A stretch of DNA of 64,000 nucleotides, from assembly GCF_014656215.1 (NCBI RefSeq), contig NZ_BNBZ01000001.1:434001-498000 (forward strand). Reading direction: 5' to 3'. Shown piece by piece: positions 8,490 through 17,543 of the stretch (the stretch's first letter is position 1; each line of letters opens with the position of its first letter). The DNA comes from Streptomyces zaomyceticus (GTDB taxonomy: Bacteria > Actinomycetota > Actinomycetes > Streptomycetales > Streptomycetaceae). Under the pieces are notes generated by a model, which was not told where the DNA came from, did no database searches, and saw nothing but the letters and a program-made list of their open reading frames with translations. The translations under genes and the position numbers were made by a program.

Positions 8490-9637
8490 AGGCCGACCTC
8501 CGGGACGTCGAGGCGGCGGCCCTCGGCGGCGGACTTCAGGCCGAGTTCGGCGAGCTGGACGCCGCGGGCGCCCGCGAGGAGGTCCCAGTGGTACGCCTCG
8601 TCGAGGGCGACGTGCCGCAGGAAGAGCTCCCACTGGGCCTTGAAGCCGTTGTCGAACTCGGCGTTGTCGGGGACCTCCTGCCACTGGTCGCGGAAGGGCT
8701 CGGTCGCCGGGATGTCCGGGTTCCAGACGGGCTTGGGGGTGGCGGAGCGGTGCTGGACGCGGCAGTTGCGGAGTCCGGCGACCGCGGAGCCGTGGGTGCC
8801 GTCGACCTGGAACTCGACGAGTTCGTCGCGGTTGACGCGGACGGTCCAGGAGGAGTTGATCTGGGCGATGGCGCCGCCCTCCAGCCGGAAGATGCCGTAG
8901 GCGGCGTCGTCGGCGGTGGCCTCGTACGGCTTGCCCTGCTCGTCCCAGCGGCGCGGGACGTGGGTGGCGACCTGGGCGGTGACGGAGGTGACCCGGCCGA
9001 AGAGCTCGTGGAGCACGTACTCCCAGTGCGGGAACATGTCGACGACGATGCCGCCGCCGTCCTCGGCGCGGTAGTTCCAGCTGGGGCGCTGGGCGTCCTG
9101 CCAGTCGCCCTCGAAGACCCAGTAGCCGAACTCGCCGCGTACGGAGAGGATCTCGCCGAAGAAGCCGCCGTCGATGAGGCGCTTGAGCTTGAGCAGGCCC
9201 GGCAGGAACAGCTTGTCCTGGACGACGCCGTGCTTGACGCCCTTCTCGGTGGCGAGCCGGGCGAGCTCCAGGGCGCCGGCGAGGTCGGCGGCCGTGGGCT
9301 TCTCGGTGTAGACGTGCTTGCCGGCCCGGACGGCCTTGGTGATCGCCTCGGCGCGGGCGGAGGTGACCTGGGCGTCGAAGTAGATGTCGATCGTGTCGTC
9401 GGCGAGGACGGCGTCGAGGTCGGTGGACCACTCGGTGAGGCCGTGGCGCTCGGCGAGTGCGCGCAGGGCGGGCTCGCGGCGGCCGACGAGGACCGGCTCG
9501 GGCCAGAGGGTCTCGCCGTTGCCGAGGTCGAGGCCGCCCTGCTCGCGCAGGGCGAGGATCGAACGGACGAGGTGCTGGCGGTATCCCATGCGTCCGGTGA
9601 CGCCGTTCATGGCGATGCGGACTGTCCTGCGTGTCAC
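8486..9637 (-). CDS. Gfo/Idh/MocA family NAD(P)-dependent oxidoreductase
   Basis: First gene of the three-gene sugar operon, 383 residues. The N-terminus (RIAMNGVTGRMGYRQHLVRSI) is a Rossmann segment with GxxGxxG-like glycines. It is followed by the Gfo/Idh/MocA hallmark KHVYTEKPTA, where the Lys of EKP is the usual catalytic or cofactor contact. These enzymes oxidise or reduce a hydroxyl of sugars, inositols or sugar acids. GTG 9637 is chosen because AGAGG lies eight bases upstream; a longer frame upstream is shadow coding. The promoter faces the LacI gene, with a palindromic operator 37 bp from this start, so repression by that regulator is likely. Confidence 0.9.
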   Translation of the reverse strand: MTRRTVRIAMNGVTGRMGYRQHLVRSILALREQGGLDLGNGETLWPEPVLVGRREPALRALAERHGLTEWSTDLDAVLADDTIDIYFDAQVTSARAEAITKAVRAGKHVYTEKPTAADLAGALELARLATEKGVKHGVVQDKLFLPGLLKLKRLIDGGFFGEILSVRGEFGYWVFEGDWQDAQRPSWNYRAEDGGGIVVDMFPHWEYVLHELFGRVTSVTAQVATHVPRRWDEQGKPYEATADDAAYGIFRLEGGAIAQINSSWTVRVNRDELVEFQVDGTHGSAVAGLRNCRVQHRSATPKPVWNPDIPATEPFRDQWQEVPDNAEFDNGFKAQWELFLRHVALDEAYHWDLLAGARGVQLAELGLKSAAEGRRLDVPEVGL

Positions 9638-9673
9638 GAAAGGTTCCTCTCCGCGGTGTGCCGCGCTCCGATA

Positions 9674-9685
9674 GAAAGCGCTTTC
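9674..9685. promoter_or_regulatory. LacI-family operator palindrome
   Basis: GAAAGCGCTTTC is a perfect 12-bp palindrome with the central CG typical of LacI/GalR operators. It lies in the 111-bp gap between the divergent oxidoreductase and LacI-type genes. A regulator bound here could control both directions. Confidence 0.75.
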
Positions 9686-9748
9686 CATCACGGATGACGC
9701 TAGCCTGCCGACATCGCCGTCGACAAGGGCCCTGGAGGTACGCACACG

Positions 9749-10795
9749 ATGACCGTCACCCTGGCGGACGTGGCCGCCCGCGCACGGGTCTCCCCCGCCA
9801 CCGTCTCCCGCGTCCTGAACGGCAACTACCCGGTCGCCGCGTCGACCCGCGAACGGGTCCTGCGCGCCGTGGACGAGCTGGACTACGTCCTCAACGGCCC
9901 CGCGAGCTCGCTCGCCGCCGCCACCTCCGACCTGGTCGGCGTCCTCGTCAACGACATCGCCGACCCCTTCTTCGGGATCATGGCGAGCGCGGCGCAGAGC
10001 GCCATCGGAGAGGGCGGCTCGGGGCGCGGCGGGGGCGAGAAGCTCGCCGTCGTCTGCAACACCGGCGGCTCCCCCGAACGCGAACTGACCTACCTCACCC
10101 TGCTCCAGCGGCAGCGGGCCGCGGCCGTGGTCCTCATGGGCGGCTCCCTGGAGGACCCCGAACACCTGGCGGCCACCGCGGCCAAGCTGGCCAAGCTGGC
10201 GGAGGCCGGGACCCGGGTCGTGCTGTGCGGCCGCCCGCCCGTCACCGGCGACGCGAACACCGCGGCGCTCGTCTTCGACAACCGGACCGGCGCGCGACGC
10301 CTCACCGAGCACCTCCTCGAACTCGGCCACCGGCGCATCGGCTACGCGGCGGGTCCGGCCGACCGGACGACGACCCGGCACCGCCTCGAAGGCCACCGCG
10401 CGGCGCTCGCGGCGGCGGGCGTCGAGGAGGGCCCGACGGTCCACGGCGCCTACGACCGGCAGGCCGGCCACGCGGCCACGGCCGAGCTCCTCGCCCGCGA
10501 CCCGGACCTCACGGCGGTCGTCGCCGCCAACGACACGGTGGCCCTCGGCGTCTGCGCGGCCCTTCGGGAGCGGGGCCTCGACATCCCGGGCGACGTGTCC
10601 GTGGCGGGCTTCGACGACCTGCCGTTCTCGATCGACGCGGTCCCGTCCCTGACGACGGTCCACCTCCCCCTGCACGAGGCGGGGGTGCGGGCGGGCCGCC
10701 TGGCGATGGGAACGGAGGAACCCCGCACCGGCGGCCTGGAGCGGGTCCCGGCGGAGCTGGTGGTACGGGGGTCGACGGGGCGTCCGCGGGGGTAG
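9749..10795 (+). CDS. LacI-family transcriptional regulator
   Basis: 348-residue repressor-type protein. The N-terminal helix-turn-helix and hinge are clear (TLADVAARARVSPATVSRVLNG, then PASSLAAATSDLVGVLVNDI), followed by a periplasmic-binding-protein-like sensor domain with DPFFGIMASAA and the C-terminal GDVSVAGFDDLPFS. It starts at ATG 9749 and is divergent from the oxidoreductase/DUF993/isomerase operon. The palindrome at 9674-9685 is the obvious target. The effector is presumably a sugar or derivative handled by that operon, but nothing in the sequence identifies it. Confidence 0.93.
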   Translation: MTVTLADVAARARVSPATVSRVLNGNYPVAASTRERVLRAVDELDYVLNGPASSLAAATSDLVGVLVNDIADPFFGIMASAAQSAIGEGGSGRGGGEKLAVVCNTGGSPERELTYLTLLQRQRAAAVVLMGGSLEDPEHLAATAAKLAKLAEAGTRVVLCGRPPVTGDANTAALVFDNRTGARRLTEHLLELGHRRIGYAAGPADRTTTRHRLEGHRAALAAAGVEEGPTVHGAYDRQAGHAATAELLARDPDLTAVVAANDTVALGVCAALRERGLDIPGDVSVAGFDDLPFSIDAVPSLTTVHLPLHEAGVRAGRLAMGTEEPRTGGLERVPAELVVRGSTGRPRG

Positions 10796-10836
10796 TGGAC
10801 GGCTATCGTGGTGACCAACGGCACACGGAGGCCGGC

Positions 10837-11403
10837 ATGACGACCATAGAGATGGACGTTCGAAGCGCTTGGGACGCGCTGGACGACGCCAACCTGCCTG
10901 GCGGCTATCGCGTGGAGATCACGGACGGAAAGATCATCATGACGCCGCGGGGCGAGAGCCGGTCGGACATCCTCGTCGAGTCCGCGCCGCAGATCAAGAA
11001 GCAGCTCGCCGGTCACGGCAAGCTGCTCATGGACGTCATGATCGACTTTCCTTCGAGCCTCTACGGGTACGCTCCGGACCTGGCCATCATCGCCCCCGGA
11101 TCCGAACGCAACGGTCGCGGACGATTCGAGTGGCACACACTGGAAGCGGCCATCGAGGTCATCTCGAAGAGCACTCGCGACAACGACTTCGCGAAAAAGT
11201 TCCGGATGTACGCCGAGTGCGCCATCCCGGTCTACGTGATCATCGACCCGTCCGACGACACCTGCACGATCCACAGCCGCCCCACCCGCCGCGGCACCTA
11301 CGACGAGCAGGAGCAGATCGCCTTCGGCGAGGACCTGATCCTCGCCCTCGAAGGGCGGGAGATCGTCGTCAAGACCGACGGATTCCCCCGCTCCGAGGGC
11401 TGA
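10837..11403 (+). CDS. Uma2-family (DUF820) putative endonuclease
   Basis: 188-residue protein of the Uma2/DUF820 group, which adopts a PD-(D/E)XK nuclease-like fold and is abundant in Streptomyces and cyanobacteria. Visible family features are RVEITDGKIIMTPRGES near the N-terminus, APDLAIIAPGSE with the conserved Asp, and the EVISKSTRDNDFAKKFRMYAE block. ATG 10837 is preceded by CGGAGG. It follows the lacI gene by 41 bp on the same strand and may be co-transcribed, but no functional link is evident. The biological role of these proteins is largely undefined. Confidence 0.82.
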   Translation: MTTIEMDVRSAWDALDDANLPGGYRVEITDGKIIMTPRGESRSDILVESAPQIKKQLAGHGKLLMDVMIDFPSSLYGYAPDLAIIAPGSERNGRGRFEWHTLEAAIEVISKSTRDNDFAKKFRMYAECAIPVYVIIDPSDDTCTIHSRPTRRGTYDEQEQIAFGEDLILALEGREIVVKTDGFPRSEG

Positions 11404-11412
11404 GGGCCGGGG

Positions 11413-11976
11413 CTACTTCTCCGGCTTCAGGCCCGTCGCCGTCAGGACCGCCTCCACCGTCTCCTCCACCGTCTGGTCCGCGTTGTCGATCCAGACGGCC
11501 TCGCCCGACAGTTCCGACCGCATCGCCTCGTCCAGGAAGGCCCAGTTGGTCGTCAGCCGCTTGTGGCGGGCGTTGTTGCGTTCCCAGGCCTTCTCCGGGC
11601 CGGGGGCCAGGATCACCGCGTGCAGCGGGACCGCCTTGGCGTGGGCGCGGTAGAAGTCCAGGTGGGAGCGGCGTACGACCACGTCGTCGAGGACCGGGAG
11701 GAAGCCGGCCGCGGCGAGACTGTCCGCGAGGAGGCAGGCGTTGCGGGCGCGCAGCAGGATCTGGCGGTCCGCCTCGGGATCGCCGTCCGGGGTGGGCCAG
11801 TGGCAGCCCCGGACGATCAGTTCCTGGAGCCGGTCCACCTCGATGTGGGCGGAGCGGTCGAAGCGGGCCGCGAGGGCGGCCGCGACGGTCGACTTGCCGC
11901 TGCCGGGGATCCCGGCCAGCAGCACGGCGCCGGGGGCGGGCCGGGGGGCGTCGACGGTGATGTTCTCGAAGGTCAT
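11413..11976 (-). CDS. AAA-family P-loop ATPase/kinase, zeta- or gluconokinase-like
   Basis: 187-residue single-domain P-loop protein with Walker A GIPGSGKST near residue 22 and a candidate Walker B-like Asp in FLPVLDDVVVRRSH. The layout resembles small kinases such as zeta-toxin-like or chloramphenicol phosphotransferase-like proteins, acting on an unknown small substrate. Its ATG at 11976 overlaps the EamA stop as ATGA, so it is the second gene of a two-gene operon. No antitoxin-like partner is present, which argues against a toxin role. Confidence 0.75.
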   Translation of the reverse strand: MTFENITVDAPRPAPGAVLLAGIPGSGKSTVAAALAARFDRSAHIEVDRLQELIVRGCHWPTPDGDPEADRQILLRARNACLLADSLAAAGFLPVLDDVVVRRSHLDFYRAHAKAVPLHAVILAPGPEKAWERNNARHKRLTTNWAFLDEAMRSELSGEAVWIDNADQTVEETVEAVLTATGLKPEK

Positions 11977-12911
11977 GCGGGCCTTTCCTCGCCGATGGGG
12001 CCGGTCGACGATACGGCCACGGGCTCGGCGGGCGCCAGGGAATTCCCTGGCGCCCGGCGGCCCGGCGCGAAGGAGGTCAGGGCCACTCCGCCGACCAGGA
12101 GCGCCGCCGCGCACCAGCGGGCCGGGCTCACCCCCTCGCCGAGGAAGAGCGCCGCCGAGGACATGCCGAAGACGGGGACGAGGAGGGAGAAGGGGGCGAC
12201 GGACGAGGCCGGGTAGCGGCGCAGCAGCCAGCCCCAGGCGCCGAAGCCGAAGACGGTGGTGACCCAGGCGACGTAGAGGATGACTCCGGCGCCGGTCCAG
12301 TCGAGTGCGCGCAGGGCGGCGAGGTCGCGTTCCGGTCCCTCCAGGAGGAGGGAGAGGGCGAGCAGCGGCAGGACGGGCACGGTGCTGACCCAGACCATGA
12401 AGTTGAGCGCGTCGGGCGGGGAGGCCTTGCGGGTCAGGACGTTGGAGACGCCCCAGCAGGCCGCCGCGGCGATCACGAGGGCGAAGCCGGTGAGGGAGCC
12501 GGTCCCGCCCTCGTCGGCCGCGGCGACGCCGATGCCGGCCAGGGCGACGCCCATGCCCGCCACCTTGAGGCGGCCGGGGCGTTCGCCGAGGGCGGCGAAG
12601 GCGAAGAGGGCGGTGAAGACGGCCTGGACCTGGAGGACGAGGGAGGAGAGTCCGGCGGGGGCGCCGAGGTCCATTCCGGTGAAGAGCAGCCCGAACTTGG
12701 CGACGCCGAGGACGAGCCCGACCGCCAGGATCCACTTCCAGGCCACGGTGGGCCGGCCCACCAGGAACACCGCGGGCAGGGCGGCGGCGAGGAAGCGGAG
12801 GGCGGAGAAGAGCAGCGGCGGGAAGTGGTCGAGGCCGATCTCGATGACGACGAAGTTGACTCCCCAGACGGCGGCGACCAGGGCGGCGAGGGCGAGGTGG
12901 GCGGGGCGCAT
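11973..12911 (-). CDS. EamA/DMT-superfamily transporter
   Basis: 312-residue inner-membrane permease with about ten hydrophobic helices in two EamA repeats (from HLALAALVAAVWGVNFVVIEIG and GFALVIAAAACWGVSNVLTRKA). Relatives export amino acids such as O-acetylserine or cysteine, or other metabolites. A LysR gene is transcribed divergently 163 bp away, the usual arrangement for a regulated exporter. The C-terminal tail after the last helix is unusual: its coding sequence contains a 28-bp perfect palindrome at 12029-12056. Confidence 0.88.
   Translation of the reverse strand: MRPAHLALAALVAAVWGVNFVVIEIGLDHFPPLLFSALRFLAAALPAVFLVGRPTVAWKWILAVGLVLGVAKFGLLFTGMDLGAPAGLSSLVLQVQAVFTALFAFAALGERPGRLKVAGMGVALAGIGVAAADEGGTGSLTGFALVIAAAACWGVSNVLTRKASPPDALNFMVWVSTVPVLPLLALSLLLEGPERDLAALRALDWTGAGVILYVAWVTTVFGFGAWGWLLRRYPASSVAPFSLLVPVFGMSSAALFLGEGVSPARWCAAALLVGGVALTSFAPGRRAPGNSLAPAEPVAVSSTGPIGEERPA
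12029..12056. repeat. Perfect 28-bp palindrome inside the EamA gene tail
   Basis: The half-site CGGGCGCCAGGGAA is followed directly by its exact reverse complement, centred between 12042 and 12043 in AATT. It lies about 55 bases before the EamA stop and encodes part of a non-conserved hydrophilic tail. RNA would form a 12-bp stem with an AAUU loop. Confidence 0.85.
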
Positions 12912-13074
12912 GGGTCGAGCATCGCCGCCGCCGACCGTGTAGCACCAGCACGGGTTTCTTCATGGTGGGATGTAGCAACGCTTCACTCATCCCGTCGCGA
13001 TCGCCCGCGGGGCATCACGGCGGGAGGGAGCACCGCTTCGTTCGCCTCACCGCGATCGCCCCGAGGAGGAACCC

Positions 13075-14004
13075 GTGCTGGATCTCGGCCGTCTGCGCGC
13101 CCTGCACGCCGTCGCCGTCCACGGCAGTGTCGGCGCCGCCGCCACCGCCCTCGGCTACACCCCGTCGGCGGTCTCCCAGCAGATCGCGAAGCTGGAGCGC
13201 GAGACCCGGACGACCCTGGTCGAACGCAGCGGCCGGGGCATCCGGCTGACCGACGAGGCCCGTCAGCTGGCCGCCACGGCCCAGGAGTTGCTGGCCCTGG
13301 TCGAGGCGGCGGAGGTGCGGCTGGAGGAGCGTCGGGGGCGGCCCGCCGGGCGGCTGGCGATCGGTTGTTTCCCGAGCGCGGCGCGCGGTCTGATGCCCCG
13401 GGCGCTCGCCGAGCTGACCCGGCTCCATCCCGAGCTCGACGCCCGTCTCTCGGAGGTGGACCCGCATCTGTCGGTCGATCTGGTGGCTCGGGGTGTGATC
13501 GATCTGGCGGTGGCGCACGACTGGGACATCGCGCCGCTGCCGGTGCCGCCGGGGGTGGAGCAGGTGGTCATCGGCGACGATCTGTGCGACATCCTGGTGC
13601 ACCGGGACCATCCGCTCGCGGCGCGGTCGGCGGTGCGCCGGGAGGAGCTGGCGGCGGAGCGGTGGATCTCGCAGCCGCCGGGGACGGTCTGTCACGACTG
13701 GCTGGTACGGACCCTGCGGGCGACGGGCTTCGAGCCGCTGATCGTGCATCAGGCGGAGGAGAACCACACCCAGCTGGCCCTGGTGGCGGCAGGCCTGGGG
13801 ATCGCGCTCGTACCGCGTCTCGGGCGGGGGGCGCTGCCGCCGGAGGTGGTGCCGGTGCGGCTCGACCCGATGCCGATGCGCCGCTTGCACGCCATGTGGC
13901 GGACCGGGGCGGCGCGGCGCCCGGCGATCCGGGAGACGGTCCGTACGCTCCAGGAGCTCTGGCCCGGAATCGCCGCCGTGGGTGATTCGTGCGCGGGTCC
14001 TTGA
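13075..14004 (+). CDS. LysR-family transcriptional regulator
   Basis: 309-residue regulator with an N-terminal winged helix-turn-helix (LRALHAVAVHGSVGAAATALGYTPSAVSQQIAKLE) and a LysR substrate domain (RLAIGCFPSAARGLMPRAL onward). GTG 13075 follows GAGGAGG at a good distance. It is divergent from the EamA transporter gene and probably controls it. The shared gap contains two TGTAGCA direct repeats about 30 bp apart (near 12939 and 12970) that could be part of a recognition region. Confidence 0.92.
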   Translation: MLDLGRLRALHAVAVHGSVGAAATALGYTPSAVSQQIAKLERETRTTLVERSGRGIRLTDEARQLAATAQELLALVEAAEVRLEERRGRPAGRLAIGCFPSAARGLMPRALAELTRLHPELDARLSEVDPHLSVDLVARGVIDLAVAHDWDIAPLPVPPGVEQVVIGDDLCDILVHRDHPLAARSAVRREELAAERWISQPPGTVCHDWLVRTLRATGFEPLIVHQAEENHTQLALVAAGLGIALVPRLGRGALPPEVVPVRLDPMPMRRLHAMWRTGAARRPAIRETVRTLQELWPGIAAVGDSCAGP

Positions 14005-14115
14005 CCTGGCAGTTACTTTCGGGCTATCCGTGACTCCTTGGAAGTTTCCTTCAGAAGGGTCGGAAGGGTTCTTCCGCACGTTTCCTCCAACCTCGCACGG
14101 CCGGAAGGAGCATCA

Positions 14116-15942
14116 GTGCACCACCGCGCCCCCGCCCCCTCCCGACGCACCCTCCTCACGGTGACCGCCGCCGCGGCAGCGGCCGCCGTCACCGGGGTGG
14201 GCACCCCCGCCCATGCCGAGAAGGACCGGCACGCCGACCGGAAGCTCCGGCGGATCATCGACCGCATGTCCCTCGAGGAGAAGGTCGGCCAGCTCTTCGT
14301 GATGCGGGTGTACGGCCACTCCGCGACCGCACCCGACCAGGCCGACATCGAGGCCAACCTCCAGGAGATCGGTGTCCGTACGGCCGCCGAGCTGGTCGAG
14401 CGCTACCACGTGGGCGGTGTCATCTACTTCACCTGGGCCCACAACACCCGCGACCCGCAGCAGATCGCCGCGCTCTCCAACGGCATCCAGCAGGCGGCGC
14501 TCGCGCAGCCCACGCCGATCCCCGCGCTCATCTCCACCGACCAGGAGCACGGCATCGTCTGCCGGGTGGGCGAGCCCGCCACCCTGGTGCCCGGGGCGAT
14601 GGCCCTCGGCGCCGGCGGCTCGCACGCGGACGCCCGCAGGGCGGCGCAGATCGCGGGCGAGGAACTCGCGGCCGTGGGCATCCGGCAGAACTACGCCCCG
14701 GTGGCGGACGTCAACGTCAACCCGGCCAATCCGGTCATCGGCGTCCGGTCCTTCGGCTCCGACCCGGCGGCGGTCGCCGGTCTGGTCGCCGCGCAGGTCA
14801 AGGGCTATCAGCGGGCCGGGGTCGCGGCCACCTCCAAGCACTTCCCGGGCCACGGCGACACCGCCGTCGACAGTCACCACGGGCTGCCGACGATCACCCA
14901 CACGCGGGCGGAGTGGAGCGAGCTGGACGCCCCGCCCTTCCGGTCGGCGGTCGCCGCCGGGATCGACTCGATCATGACCGCGCACATCGTGGTCCCCGCG
15001 CTCGATCCGAGCGAGGACCCGGCGACGCTGTCCCGGCCGATCCTCACCGGCATCCTGCGCGAGGAGCTCGGCTACGACGGTGTGGTGGTCACCGACGCGC
15101 TCGGCATGGAGGGGGTGCGCACCAAGTACGGCGACGAGCGCGTCCCGGTCCTCGCCCTGAAGGCGGGTGTGGACCAGCTGCTCAACCCGCCGAAGCTGGA
15201 CGTGGCGTGGAACGCGGTCCTGAAGGCCGTCAGGAGCGGCGAACTGACGGAGGACCGGCTCGACGAATCGATCCTGCGCATCCTGCGGCTCAAGGCGAAG
15301 CTCGGCCTGTTCCGGAACGCGTACGTCACCCGGGCCGGCGTCGAGCGGAAGGTCGGCACCGCCGCCCACCTCGCCCAGGCCGACCGGATCGCCGAGGCGA
15401 CCACGACCCTGCTGCTCAACGAGGGCGGTTTCCTGCCGCTGAGCCCGGCACGCCACGGCTCGGTGCTCGTCGTCGGAGCCGATCCGGCCTCGCCGTCGGG
15501 GACGACGGGTCCGCCGACCACGACGCTCGCGACCGCCCTGACGGAGCTGGGCTTCACCGCGACCGCGCTCTCCACCGGGATCACCCCGACGGCCGCGCGG
15601 ATCGAGGAGGCGGTGGCGGCCGCGGCGGGCAAGGACGTGGTCGTCGTCGGTACGTACAACGTCACCGCGACCAGTCCGCAGCGCACGCTGGTGGCCCGGC
15701 TCGTCGCGACCGGGGTGCCCGTGGTGACGCTCGCGATCCGCAACCCGTACGACATCGCCCGGATCGGCGGCCAGCGGGCGACGCTCGCCACCTACTCCTG
15801 GACCGACGTCGAACTGCGGGCGGCGGTACGGGTCCTGGCCGGGCGGGCGCGGCCCCGTGGCCGGCTGCCGGTCCCCGTACAGCACGCGGACGATCCCGCG
15901 AAGGTGCTCTACCCGGTCGGTCACGGTCTGTCGTACCGCTGA
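14116..15942 (+). CDS. Secreted glycoside hydrolase family 3 protein, beta-N-acetylhexosaminidase-like
   Basis: 608-residue exported GH3 enzyme. The N-terminus has a twin-arginine signal (SRRTLLTVTAAAAAAA ending in PAHAE). The catalytic domain contains KHFPGHGDTAVDSHHGLPTI, the NagZ-like block whose Asp-His pair serves as general acid/base, and VVVTDALGMEGV with the nucleophile Asp. This points to removal of beta-linked N-acetylglucosamine from chitin or peptidoglycan fragments. A C-terminal GH3 alpha/beta sandwich follows. GTG 14116 is set by GGAAGGAG five bases upstream; the frame is open further but without support. It ends in a strong terminator shared with the convergent peptidase. Confidence 0.9.
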   Translation: MHHRAPAPSRRTLLTVTAAAAAAAVTGVGTPAHAEKDRHADRKLRRIIDRMSLEEKVGQLFVMRVYGHSATAPDQADIEANLQEIGVRTAAELVERYHVGGVIYFTWAHNTRDPQQIAALSNGIQQAALAQPTPIPALISTDQEHGIVCRVGEPATLVPGAMALGAGGSHADARRAAQIAGEELAAVGIRQNYAPVADVNVNPANPVIGVRSFGSDPAAVAGLVAAQVKGYQRAGVAATSKHFPGHGDTAVDSHHGLPTITHTRAEWSELDAPPFRSAVAAGIDSIMTAHIVVPALDPSEDPATLSRPILTGILREELGYDGVVVTDALGMEGVRTKYGDERVPVLALKAGVDQLLNPPKLDVAWNAVLKAVRSGELTEDRLDESILRILRLKAKLGLFRNAYVTRAGVERKVGTAAHLAQADRIAEATTTLLLNEGGFLPLSPARHGSVLVVGADPASPSGTTGPPTTTLATALTELGFTATALSTGITPTAARIEEAVAAAAGKDVVVVGTYNVTATSPQRTLVARLVATGVPVVTLAIRNPYDIARIGGQRATLATYSWTDVELRAAVRVLAGRARPRGRLPVPVQHADDPAKVLYPVGHGLSYR

Positions 15943-15946
15943 CGCG

Positions 15947-15983
15947 GAGGTGGGGTGCGTCCGCGCCGGACGCACCCCACCTC
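15947..15983. terminator. Bidirectional terminator
   Basis: A 16-bp perfect stem (GAGGTGGGGTGCGTCC and its complement) with a 5-base loop lies between the convergent GH3 and peptidase genes. Confidence 0.85.
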
Positions 15984-15998
15984 AGCCGTCTCGGGGCG

Positions 15999-17444
15999 TC
16001 ACGGCCGCAGGCCGTGCTCCTTCGTCGCGTCCTCGTCGACCGGCTTGTCGAGCCGCGCGTCGAAGCGGGCCAGCGGCTGCGCCGCCTGGACGGCCGGGGC
16101 GGGGACGCCGGCCCAGGCGAGGATGCGGGCGGTGGCGTTGTTCCGCTCGGCCTCGACGAGCCCGGCGACGTTCGCGCCGTGGTTGGCGCCCGGGGCCACG
16201 TACACGTAGCTGTCGCGCGCGCCCTTGCCGAGGTGGAACTTCTCGGAACCCCACGGGTCGTTGCCGCCGTAGACGAAGAGCATCTTGTTCGCGTTCTTGC
16301 GAACCCAGTTGTCGACGTCGCGCATGGCGTGCTGCTTGAACTTCATGGGGATCTCGCGGGGCACGAAGTTGCTCGCCGGCTGGTAGCCGTAGCGGCTCAG
16401 GCCCTTGAGGTGGGGCTGCTGGATGGTGGGCGAGCCGAGCTCGGTCGCCGCCTGGTAGTAGTACGGGGTGTACGGCTCCAGGCCCTGGTCGGTGTAGGCG
16501 GCCCAGCCGGAGTAGGCGTCGATCGTGTTGTAGACCTCGTCGTCGGTGGCGGTCTTCGCCACCGGGATCTGGTCGCAGACGTCCTCGCCGTAGTACTGCC
16601 AGAAGCCCCACACGAAGTCGAGGACGACGGCCTCGAAGGCCTTGTCGAGCGTGCCGACCGTATGGAAGGTGGCGCCCTCCGACTCGGCCCACGCCTGGTA
16701 CTTGGCCTCGAGGGGCGCGCGGCGGACGAGGGCCTCGCGCTGGAGGTTGTTCAGGCGGTCGCGGCACTCCTTGGTGCCGACGGTCGCGAAGAACCGGTCG
16801 TAGGCCGAGTCCTCCTTGTTGACCACGTCGTTCGGGGCGACGTAGGCAACGACACCGTCCATGTCACGCGGGTAGAAGCGCTCGAAGTAGGTGGCGGTCA
16901 TGCCGCCCTTGGAGGCGCCGGTGGAGAGCCACTTCTCGCCGTAGATCTTCTTGAGGGCGGTGAAGATCCGGTGCTGGTCGCTCGCCGCCTGCCAGATGTC
17001 GAGCTTGGACCAGTCGGCGGGCTGCGGCCGGGACGGCGTGAAGAAGCGGTACTCCATGGAGACCTGGTTGCCGTCGATGATCCGGGTCGGCTCGGCACGG
17101 CTCGGGGTGGTGCTGAGCGAGTACCCGCTGGTGCGGAAGACGGTGGGGCGGCCCGTGTCCTTGTGGAGGACGGAGATCCGCTGGTCGAACGTACCGGCCC
17201 ACGGGCGCCGGTGGTCGATCGGCTGCTTGTAGTTCAGGACGAAGAAGCGGTAGCCCGCGTACGGCTTCTCCTCGATCAGGCTCATCCCGGGGATCGCCAG
17301 GATGCGGTCCTTGATGTCCGTGCTCTGCGAGTCGACGACGGCCGTGCTGCCCGTGTCCGTTTCCGCGGCGGTAGCCACGCCGGTCGGTGCCACGGTGCCT
17401 ATGAGCACCGAAAGCGACAGCGCCCATCTCAGCGACTTGCGCAT
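15999..17444 (-). CDS. Secreted S37 (PS-10)-type tripeptidyl aminopeptidase
   Basis: 481-residue exported serine peptidase. The signal peptide is MRKSLRWALSLSVLIGTVAP with cleavage near TAA. The nucleophile elbow GASKGGMTATYFERFYP and the segments FFVLNYKQPIDHR, FVYGGNDPWGSEKF and APGANHGANV (candidate catalytic His) match the Streptomyces prolyl tripeptidyl peptidase family S37. Such enzymes remove tripeptides from protein N-termini outside the cell. ATG 17444 follows GGAGGG closely. It is monocistronic and convergent with the GH3 gene. Related S28 enzymes are an alternative label, but the GASKGGM block favours S37. Confidence 0.9.
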   Translation of the reverse strand: MRKSLRWALSLSVLIGTVAPTGVATAAETDTGSTAVVDSQSTDIKDRILAIPGMSLIEEKPYAGYRFFVLNYKQPIDHRRPWAGTFDQRISVLHKDTGRPTVFRTSGYSLSTTPSRAEPTRIIDGNQVSMEYRFFTPSRPQPADWSKLDIWQAASDQHRIFTALKKIYGEKWLSTGASKGGMTATYFERFYPRDMDGVVAYVAPNDVVNKEDSAYDRFFATVGTKECRDRLNNLQREALVRRAPLEAKYQAWAESEGATFHTVGTLDKAFEAVVLDFVWGFWQYYGEDVCDQIPVAKTATDDEVYNTIDAYSGWAAYTDQGLEPYTPYYYQAATELGSPTIQQPHLKGLSRYGYQPASNFVPREIPMKFKQHAMRDVDNWVRKNANKMLFVYGGNDPWGSEKFHLGKGARDSYVYVAPGANHGANVAGLVEAERNNATARILAWAGVPAPAVQAAQPLARFDARLDKPVDEDATKEHGLRP

Positions 17445-17543
17445 TCACCCTCCCCTTGGTTCACAACGGTCACGCGAACCTAGCGGGGGCAACGTGTGGA
17501 CCGCCAGACCCAGTTGGTCCTTACCCTTGGACTTTCCTTCGTA

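Noticed and set aside
11413..11976. Zeta toxin of a toxin-antitoxin pair
   Set aside because: No epsilon-like antitoxin gene is adjacent; the partner is a membrane transporter.
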